Origin: H111-94 sp034436045
Lineage (GTDB): Bacteria > Chloroflexota > Ktedonobacteria > Ktedonobacterales > Ktedonobacteraceae
Assembly: GCA_034436045.1 (NCBI GenBank)
Contig: DAOTVZ010000073.1
Coordinates: 1-11,592 of the forward strand
DNA: 11,592 nt
Direction: 5' to 3'
Made by a program: the position numbers and the translations under genes. The notes under the pieces are model-generated. The model saw only the letters and a list, made by a program, of their open reading frames with translations, was not told where the DNA came from and ran no database searches. Shown one piece after another: positions 6,995 to 11,592 of the stretch. Positions within the stretch are counted from its first letter, which is position 1. Every line of letters starts with the position of its first letter.

Positions 6995-7498
6995 ATGCCA
7001 TTTCATATGATGCCGGAGCTTATCGGATTAGCAATGGCGGTTTTCTGGTTTGTCCTGCTGATCGATTGCTTTCGCAACCCCTGGCTAAGCGGGCGCAGCA
7101 AATTGTTGTGGGTTTTGTTGCTCTTTTTTACCAACTGGGTAGGGATGCTATTGTATTTTTTGCTGGCCTGTTCCTTTTCCCCCATTGCCCAGAAGGGAAG
7201 AGCCACCAATGCGCGCCCCTGGCCGCCAGGAGTGCCACCTACCCAGACTTATCGTCCATACTATCCGCCCTATCAGCCTTATCAGCCGCCTGTGGCTCCG
7301 ATATCGCCAGATGCACAGCCCTATGCTGCATCATATCGGCCCTATCAGGAAGGCTATCAGGCCCAGGTGCAGCCACAGGATCGACCCAAAACGGTGCAGT
7401 TCGCGCAAGATTTGCCCATCGGGGAAGAGATTGGTGACGAGCCTCAATATGAGCAGCCACAGGCTACCTATCCGTTGATGCCACCGCAAGAGCAGTGA
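6995..7498 (+). CDS. Small membrane protein, PLDc_N-like, with Pro/Tyr-rich tail
   Basis: This is a 167-aa protein. Residues 8-25 and about 36-60 are two hydrophobic helices joined by a short polar turn (DCFRNPWLSGRSK). The pattern, with WV..L....N..G.LLYFLL in the second helix, resembles the PLDc_N transmembrane domain (Pfam PF13396), which occurs both in cardiolipin synthases and in small stand-alone proteins. There is no phospholipase catalytic HKD motif. The tail (about 70-167) is soluble, low complexity and rich in Pro, Tyr and Gln, with repeated YRPY/YQPY-like steps (85-125). A hairpin topology with both termini on the same side is likely. The function is unknown. The start at ATG 6995 has AAGG close upstream and GGAG at 6980; ATGs at 7007 and 7010 are also possible. 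It is monocistronic from its own promoter and converges on the permease gene. Confidence 0.7.
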   Translation: MPFHMMPELIGLAMAVFWFVLLIDCFRNPWLSGRSKLLWVLLLFFTNWVGMLLYFLLACSFSPIAQKGRATNARPWPPGVPPTQTYRPYYPPYQPYQPPVAPISPDAQPYAASYRPYQEGYQAQVQPQDRPKTVQFAQDLPIGEEIGDEPQYEQPQATYPLMPPQEQ

Positions 7499-7513
7499 GA
7501 TGTAGATCAACAT

Positions 7514-7560
7514 AAAAGGCCGATGCCTGGTATCCCTCATAGGTACCAGGCATCGGCCTT
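7514..7560. terminator. Bidirectional terminator between convergent genes
   Basis: A perfect 17-bp stem (7516-7532 with 7544-7560) has an 11-nt loop. On the minus strand it is followed by CCTTTTATG, a good U-run for the permease transcript. On the plus strand the tail is weaker (CCTTGTTGC). It starts 17 bp after the stop of the small membrane protein gene. Confidence 0.85.
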
Positions 7561-7571
7561 GTTGCATTGGG

Positions 7572-7594
7572 TATTCTGACATTTCGTCAGAATA
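7572..7594. other. Short perfect hairpin in the permease 3' end
   Basis: TATTCTGAC (7572-7580) pairs with GTCAGAATA (7586-7594) around a 5-nt loop. It lies 12 bp beyond the permease stop and ahead of the main terminator, without its own U-run. It may protect the 3' end of the mRNA. Confidence 0.55.
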
Positions 7595-7605
7595 TTCACA
7601 TCTGA

Positions 7606-9453
7606 TTAAGATGCGGTAGCCTTGCTGTCGCTGGTGGCTTGCGCTACAAGCGTCTCGATCTCAGGTGTGCTATGACCGGCGGCAACGGCCCAGTAGAAGA
7701 TGATCAGTGAGAAGACAGCAGCTATCAGTGTATCCAGTGGGAACGGCAATGGCGGATTCGTCTGTGGTCCGAACACGCCGAAGTACGAGATCAAGTACAG
7801 ACCGAACATCAATGCGAAGAACCATGCGGCAGAGGCGATCTCGTGTCGCTTTTCAGGAACGCTGGCGAGCCACAGGTAGGCGCTGAAGAGCACCGTCTCG
7901 GCCAGCAGCAGGATAAAGAACGCGAAGAATGGTAGCGTCGTAGGCGCATACAGCCCGAAGTAGCCTGTCACCAGTACCGCGATCAGCATAAGGATACCGG
8001 CGATAGCACTACCGACGGGATTTACGCCCATGCGACGAGGTGCGTAAATCCATGCATAGAGGGGCAGGCCCAGAATGACGGCCGGCACGAGGTAGTTGAG
8101 GCCCGATGTGCCGGACCAGTAGACGATCAAGGCTGCCGCGATGAAGCCTAGCGGCGACAATACTGCCGCGCCGGGTAAGCGATAGGGACGGTGCAGGTCT
8201 TTTGCTGTGCGGCGCAAAACCTGGAGACCAACGCCTCCCATGATGTAGGTCAGGACGGTCGCGCTGGAAATGAAGCCAACCAGCAGGTACCAGCTCGGCA
8301 GCGGCAGCAGGAAGAGGAGACCAATAATTGTGGCCGTAACCAGTGAGACGATGGGAACGCCCCAGCGCTCATTGACGCGCGCCCAGAACGGTGGCAGGTA
8401 GTTATCAACGGCGATACCATAGACGGTGCGGGCGGCGGTGCCGGTGTAGACCAGGCCCGTACCGCCAGGGGAGACATAAGCGTCAATTTGCAATAGCACG
8501 GCGAAAGCCGCGAAGAGAGCGACACCGGAATCCTGTAAGGCACTGGCGAAAGGAGCCGTGGCCCACTTGGAAACGTCCAGTTTGTCCCACGCCCCTGCCG
8601 GAATGCCCATTGCCGACCAGTGAATCGCACCTGTGAAAGAGAGCTGGAGCAGCGTGTACAGGATGGTGGCGGCGATCACTGAGAGGATGGTTGCGCGCGG
8701 TACGTCACGTTGCGGGTTGCGTGCCTCACCACCGTAGTCAAGCGCCTGGCGGAAGCCCAGGTATGAGAAGACGATACCTGCGGTTGGAATGGCCTCGAAG
8801 ATCGGTGAGGCCCCCATCGGCGCGAAACCACCATAGGCCGAGAAGTTGCTGGCGCGGAAGACAAAGAACAGGAAGATGAAGGTTAGCGTTGGAATGACGA
8901 ATTTCCACCATGTAATAACGGTGTTGACACGCCCCAACGTCTTGATACCAAAGTAGTTAAGCAGGAAGAAGATGACGATCAGTACGAGCGCAAAGAGAAT
9001 GCCCAGACCCGACAGCAGCGTCACCGAAGAGCCGTTGACGGTCGCAGTGAAGGTCAGGCCCTTGATATATGAGGCGGCGTAAGTGACGACGGCCTCAGCC
9101 TCGATGGTTGGTACCGATACTGCCGACAGAAAGTATGCCCACGCCAGAGCATAACCGGTATAGCTACCATGAGTCAGATGAGGATAACGGACAATAGCTC
9201 CTGAGCGGGGAATCATGCCCGAAATCTCGGCGTAGTTCAGGGCGATAATCAATACCAGCACACCGCCGATCACCCAGGAGAGAATGACCGCTGGCCCGGC
9301 TACTTTATCAGCTCCCAATACGGCCAGCAGCCAGCCGGAACCGATGATGCCACTCATGGAGAGGAAGAAAAGGTCCTGAAAGCTCAGTTCCTTACGAAGA
9401 TGTTTGTCTTGTGACTCGTATTCAGTCGTCTCAGTCAGGTTTACCTGCGCCAT
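7606..9453 (-). CDS. APC-superfamily amino-acid permease, YveA/aspartate-symporter-like
   Basis: This is an integral membrane secondary transporter for amino acids. I choose ATG 9453 (615 aa): AGGAGG (complement of 9463-9468) lies nine bases upstream; ATG 9459 is six bases earlier but only three from it, and the longer frame from 9537 has no site. The first helix carries the substrate and cation-site signature SGIIGSGWL (about 32-40), followed by AGPAVILSW and a segment ending SGAIVRYPHLTHG. The cytosolic loop motif EARNPQRDVPRA is the APC hallmark. GIIGSGWL plus IVRYP..(S/T)HG recalls the aspartate:proton symporter group of Bacillus; the substrate is an inference. I count roughly 14-16 hydrophobic segments, more than the common 12, consistent with extra C-terminal helices. 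The gene has its own terminator and faces the regulator at 9935, which could control it. Confidence 0.87.
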   Translation of the reverse strand: MAQVNLTETTEYESQDKHLRKELSFQDLFFLSMSGIIGSGWLLAVLGADKVAGPAVILSWVIGGVLVLIIALNYAEISGMIPRSGAIVRYPHLTHGSYTGYALAWAYFLSAVSVPTIEAEAVVTYAASYIKGLTFTATVNGSSVTLLSGLGILFALVLIVIFFLLNYFGIKTLGRVNTVITWWKFVIPTLTFIFLFFVFRASNFSAYGGFAPMGASPIFEAIPTAGIVFSYLGFRQALDYGGEARNPQRDVPRATILSVIAATILYTLLQLSFTGAIHWSAMGIPAGAWDKLDVSKWATAPFASALQDSGVALFAAFAVLLQIDAYVSPGGTGLVYTGTAARTVYGIAVDNYLPPFWARVNERWGVPIVSLVTATIIGLLFLLPLPSWYLLVGFISSATVLTYIMGGVGLQVLRRTAKDLHRPYRLPGAAVLSPLGFIAAALIVYWSGTSGLNYLVPAVILGLPLYAWIYAPRRMGVNPVGSAIAGILMLIAVLVTGYFGLYAPTTLPFFAFFILLLAETVLFSAYLWLASVPEKRHEIASAAWFFALMFGLYLISYFGVFGPQTNPPLPFPLDTLIAAVFSLIIFYWAVAAGHSTPEIETLVAQATSDSKATAS

Positions 9454-9459
9454 ATGCAT

Positions 9460-9869
9460 GAACCTCCTGTTGTACGGGAGCGATGATGCAGCGATAGGCA
9501 AGGGGAGAGCGCTATCTATCTGTGGCTCTTCGTACAATAGACAAACTTTCCCGATATATAGAGTAGAACACGCACTAAAAGGATGAATCTACACGTAACG
9601 CCCATGTAGTAGGTGCCTGATGACATCTGGACGACAACACTGGAACACCGATCCAGAAGGTGGATAGTATGTTCTATCCAGGTGTCACACCGCTACGAAT
9701 GAGATGGTCGGCCTCACCTCCTCAAGAGTCTTGTTATTATTACATACGTTAATTTTTTGGAATTCCTTACACATATTAATTGCAGAGTTTTAATTCCTTT
9801 CTATTATTATAACAAGGAAAGCGAATGAGCACGGGAGGCGAGGGCGTACAGGTATATGCTCTCGCCTCC
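9460..9869. other. Long divergent intergenic region
   Basis: This holds the leader and promoter space of the permease (minus strand) and the region upstream of the regulator (plus strand). Visible features are the paired palindromes at 9661-9691, a very AT-rich stretch at 9728-9825, and a GC hairpin at 9833-9869. No coding frame is supported, and I found no T-box consensus in the permease leader on the minus strand. I cannot assign the permease promoter with confidence. Confidence 0.5.
9661..9691. promoter_or_regulatory. Two adjacent palindromes, possible operator or leader hairpins
   Basis: TGGATAG and CTATCCA (9661-9667 and 9674-9680) form a 7-bp inverted repeat around TATGTT. GGTGTCACACC (9681-9691) is a perfect odd palindrome directly next to it. 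They lie about 210-240 bp upstream of the permease start, so they are either protein-binding sites or stem-loops in a long leader. Confidence 0.35.
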
Positions 9870-9870
9870 T
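9833..9870. other. GC-rich hairpin upstream of the regulator promoter
   Basis: GGAGGCGAG (9834-9842) pairs with CTCGCCTCC (9861-9869), extendable by a wobble pair at the base. It abuts the -35 hexamer at 9870. No plus-strand gene precedes it, so a terminator role is uncertain. It could be an extra operator or a block to transcription coming from upstream. Confidence 0.4.
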
Positions 9871-9897
9871 TGACATTATCAATAAATTAGATATAAT
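9870..9897 (+). promoter_or_regulatory. Near-perfect consensus promoter of the ArsR-type regulator
   Basis: TTGACA (9870-9875) and TATAAT (9892-9897) both match consensus exactly, with a 16-bp spacer. Transcription should begin near 9904, giving a leader of about 31 nt. So strong a promoter for a regulator implies repression, and a palindrome overlies the -10. Confidence 0.8.
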
Positions 9898-9904
9898 TCT
9901 AATT
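9885..9904. promoter_or_regulatory. Inverted repeat centred on the -10, putative autoregulatory operator
   Basis: AATTAGA (9885-9891) and TCTAATT (9898-9904) are perfect inverted arms around a 6-bp centre that is exactly the TATAAT -10. ArsR-family dimers commonly bind AT-rich inverted repeats over their own promoters. Binding here would block RNA polymerase. The assignment to the product of 9935 is inferred from position. Confidence 0.6.
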
Positions 9905-9934
9905 AGCTAAAAATCAACGAAGATAGGAGATCAT

Positions 9935-10726
9935 ATGGTTCAGGAGGAATTACAGATATTGCTCCAGTTTTTTAAGGCGCTGGCCGATGAAACCAGACTG
10001 AAAATGCTCGGTCTTCTCGCTCAGCGCGAATATAGCGTCGAAGAACTGGCGGCGCTCTTGCAGGTGAAGGCTCCGACCATTTCGCACCACCTGGCGCGCT
10101 TGAAGGAACTCAACCTGGTGGAGATGCGTTCGGATGGCAATATGCACTACTATCAGCTCAACGGTGAGGCGCTGCGCCAGGCCAACAAATTGCTGTTGAC
10201 GCCGGAGAAGCTGGTGAGTTTTGCCGATAGTATTGAAGGTGACGCCTGGGAGCGCAAGGTGTTGCGCGATTTCCTGGATGGTTCACGTCTGAAGGAGATT
10301 CCGGCCAGCGCCAAGAAGCGCGCAGTCATTCTCAAGTGGCTCGCCAGTCAATTCGAGTATGGTGTGATGTATAAAGAGGCCGAGGTCAACGAGATTATCA
10401 AGCGGCATCATCCCGACTTTGCCTTCTGGCGGCGCGCGCTGATTGCCACTAAAGCTGCGCTCATGCAGCGCGATAACGGCCTCTACTGGCGCGTCTCGCC
10501 GGAGATGGCCGACAGGGAGCAGCGTCAACGTATGCTTAATCTGTTGCTTGGAAAATTTGAGCCATTCAAGCCGTACAGCCAGGCCGAAGTCGATGAGACG
10601 ATTCGCCTCTTCTCCGGCGACTATCCTTTCTTGCGAAATACGTTGCTTGACGATGGCTCGCTCGTTGCGTTACGCGATGGAAAATACATCTGTGTACGCA
10701 CGTCTGACGTACAAAATGAGCAATAG
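9935..10726 (+). CDS. ArsR-type HTH regulator with two DUF2087-like repeats
   Basis: This is a predicted transcription factor of 263 aa. Residues about 7-85 form an ArsR-type winged helix: the entry motif KALADETRLKML (14-25), the recognition helix around KAPTISHHLARLKEL (45-59), and a wing ending HYYQL (71-75). The ELCVCD-type metal-binding cysteines are absent, so metal sensing is unlikely. Residues about 128-187 match DUF2087 (KRAVILKWL...YKEAEVNEII...DFAFWRRALI...YWRV). A second, more degraded copy occupies about 197-255 (QRMLNLLL...YSQAEVDETI...DYPFLRNTLL...KYICV). The role of DUF2087 is unknown to me. The start at ATG 9935 has AGGAGA (9925-9930) upstream. The gene is divergent from the permease and carries its own palindromic promoter, so autoregulation, and possibly control of the permease, is a reasonable guess. 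Confidence 0.85.
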   Translation: MVQEELQILLQFFKALADETRLKMLGLLAQREYSVEELAALLQVKAPTISHHLARLKELNLVEMRSDGNMHYYQLNGEALRQANKLLLTPEKLVSFADSIEGDAWERKVLRDFLDGSRLKEIPASAKKRAVILKWLASQFEYGVMYKEAEVNEIIKRHHPDFAFWRRALIATKAALMQRDNGLYWRVSPEMADREQRQRMLNLLLGKFEPFKPYSQAEVDETIRLFSGDYPFLRNTLLDDGSLVALRDGKYICVRTSDVQNEQ

Positions 10727-10727
10727 A

Positions 10728-10759
10728 TGCGGGCGTTGGCAGTAGAGACAACGCCCGCA
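10728..10759. terminator. Hairpin after the regulator gene, weak terminator
   Basis: TGCGGGCGTTG (10728-10738) pairs perfectly with CAACGCCCGCA (10749-10759) around a 10-nt loop, two bases after the stop codon. There is no U-run after it on either strand, so termination may be weak or factor-dependent. Confidence 0.55.
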
Positions 10760-10774
10760 CTCATCGCTATGGTG

Positions 10775-10851
10775 AAGTGTTTGCTGTTTGATACTCAGGC
10801 TGCTTCCGTGCAACCCGGCGCAGGCATAGACCTGAGCAGCAGCAAACGCTT
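10775..10851. other. Extended imperfect hairpin between convergent genes
   Basis: AAGTGTTTGCTG (10775-10786) pairs with CAGCAAACGCTT (10840-10851) with one wobble pair, and CTCAGG (10794-10799) pairs with CCTGAG (10831-10836) inside it. It lies 14 bp past the EthD-like gene's stop on the minus strand. It could be a second terminator-like or mRNA 3'-end structure; no U-run is visible. Confidence 0.45.
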
Positions 10852-10865
10852 GCCCGTGAATCTTG

Positions 10866-11180
10866 TTACAGGTCGATATACATTTCGTCGCCTGGAATCA
10901 TAATCACTTTGTTGGCGGCGAAATTGGCCACATCGGCGCTGGCCGCACGGCCTTCGGGGCTGGACATGGCGGCATTGAACGCCTCTGCCGAGTCGGCATG
11001 CAGGACGGCCATCAAATAATATGGTGGCTTCTCGCCGTGTGGCCCTGGCTTAAAGCGTATCACTGATAGCCCTTTAAGTCCTTTGATCTTCTGCACCAGT
11101 GGAGTGTGTACCTCATTGTAGTAGCGGTCAAACGCTGCCGGATCGGTTGGGTGTTCGTACAGAACTGTCAGACTAAACAT
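10866..11180 (-). CDS. EthD-family small protein
   Basis: This is a 104-aa protein of the EthD type (dimeric alpha+beta barrel, Pfam PF07110). The family pattern is clear: MFSLTVLYEHPTDPAAFDRYY at the start, H25 in HTPLVQKIKGLKG, PPYYLMAVLHADS, and SSPEGRAASADVANFA near the end. The start at ATG 11180 is chosen because the family begins at MFxLTVLY and AGAAAGGGA lies upstream; the in-frame ATG at 11210 would add ten residues with no family support. EthD was first described with ethyl tert-butyl ether degradation, but most members are of unknown function, and nothing nearby points to that pathway. It stands alone, convergent to the regulator gene, with the 96-bp repeat array beginning 45 bp upstream. 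Confidence 0.85.
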   Translation of the reverse strand: MFSLTVLYEHPTDPAAFDRYYNEVHTPLVQKIKGLKGLSVIRFKPGPHGEKPPYYLMAVLHADSAEAFNAAMSSPEGRAASADVANFAANKVIMIPGDEMYIDL

Positions 11181-11224
11181 CGTTGTTTCCCTTTCTGCAA
11201 ATACTATCATCAGTTGTTTGTTCT

Positions 11225-11592
11225 CGTAGGGGCGTGATCAATCACGCCCTGGGAACGGCTCGATGGGCAACCAGGGCGTGATGAAGAATTTCTCCAACGG
11301 AGACCGGTAATGGCCCCATGCGTAGGGGCGTGATCAATCACGCCCTGGGAACGGCCCGATGGGCAACCAGAGCGTGATGAAGAATTTCTCCAACGGAGAC
11401 CGGTAATGACCCCATGCGTAGGGGCGTGATTGATCACGCCCTGGGAACGGCCCGATGGGCAAGCAGGGCGTGATGAAGAATTTCTCCAACGGAGACAGGT
11501 AATGGCCCCATGCGTAGGGGCGTGATTGATCATGCCCTGGGAACGGCCCGATGGGCAACCAGAGCGTGATGAAGAATTTCTCCAACGGAGAC
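11225..11592. repeat. 96-bp tandem repeat array, at least 3.8 copies, runs off the window
   Basis: Units start at 11225, 11321, 11417 and 11513, each with CGTAGGGGCGTGAT; the last is cut by the window edge after 80 bp. Units differ at about three to five positions. Each contains the dispersed palindrome (9-bp arms) and a third arm. In unit 1, ATCACGCCCTGG (11241-11252) can pair either with the arm at 11230-11238 or, over 12 bp, with CCAGGGCGTGAT (11271-11282). The period is a multiple of three, so long open frames appear on the minus strand; I do not regard them as genes. Confidence 0.93.

Noticed and set aside
9460..9720. T-box riboswitch in the permease leader
   Set aside because: The long leader and amino-acid substrate invited the check, but the T-box consensus (AGGGTGGNACCGCG-like) and an associated terminator are not visible on the minus strand.
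9935..10726. Metal-sensing ArsR/SmtB repressor of an arsenic or metal resistance operon
   Set aside because: No cysteine-containing metal motif in the DNA-binding domain and no arsenic or metal resistance gene nearby.
11210..11592. Long minus-strand open frames with 32-residue repeats over the array
   Set aside because: They arise because the 96-bp period is a multiple of three and the units lack stops in two frames. There is no ribosome-binding site or recognised fold, and the palindromic DNA explains the sequence.
11225..11592. CRISPR array
   Set aside because: The whole 96-bp unit repeats; there are no unique spacers between short repeats, and no cas genes are in the window.

Overview
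The window most resembles a chromosomal piece of a Chloroflexota bacterium, probably of the Ktedonobacteria. This rests on gene content (a secreted S53 protease, an ArsR-type regulator fused to DUF2087, Gram-positive-like pyruvate dehydrogenase genes), moderate-to-high GC, good Shine-Dalgarno sites, and dispersed GTAGGGGCGTGAT...ATCACGCCC palindromes of a kind common in that phylum. The assignment is an inference from memory; no database was searched.

Layout. Positions 1-81 hold one copy of the dispersed palindrome and the short leader of an operon. Positions 82-3497 form a compact plus-strand operon, pdhA-pdhB-pdhC (E1 alpha, E1 beta and E2 of a 2-oxo acid dehydrogenase complex, most likely pyruvate dehydrogenase), closed by a perfect 28-bp bidirectional terminator hairpin. 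A strong promoter (3713-3741) then drives a secreted sedolisin-like (S53) protease, probably starting at TTG 3934, with its own terminator. Positions 5302-5448 hold a composite repeat: the dispersed element in two facing copies around a GC-rich 16-bp tandem repeat. Next comes lpd (5535-6905), the E3 flavoprotein expected to complete the Pdh complex; its flavin and disulfide half looks normal, but its NAD-binding glycine motif is degenerate. A small two-helix membrane protein with a Pro/Tyr-rich tail follows from its own promoter (6921-6950).

Convergent to it, on the minus strand, is a large APC-superfamily amino-acid permease (7606-9453) resembling the aspartate:proton symporter group. A long AT-rich divergent intergenic region separates it from a plus-strand ArsR-type regulator (9935-10726) with two DUF2087-like repeats. 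The regulator's near-perfect consensus promoter has a perfect inverted repeat centred exactly on the -10 hexamer, which suggests autoregulation. A small EthD-like protein lies on the minus strand (10866-11180). The window ends inside a 96-bp tandem repeat (11225-11592, 3.8 copies) built from the same palindrome.

Functionally, pdhABC and lpd together would convert pyruvate to acetyl-CoA. The other genes look like independent single-gene transcription units. I do not see a multi-gene defence, mobile or otherwise new system. The points most worth a second look are the atypical E3, the duplicated-domain regulator with its palindromic -10, and the repeat family with mutually exclusive hairpins and flipped palindrome centres.
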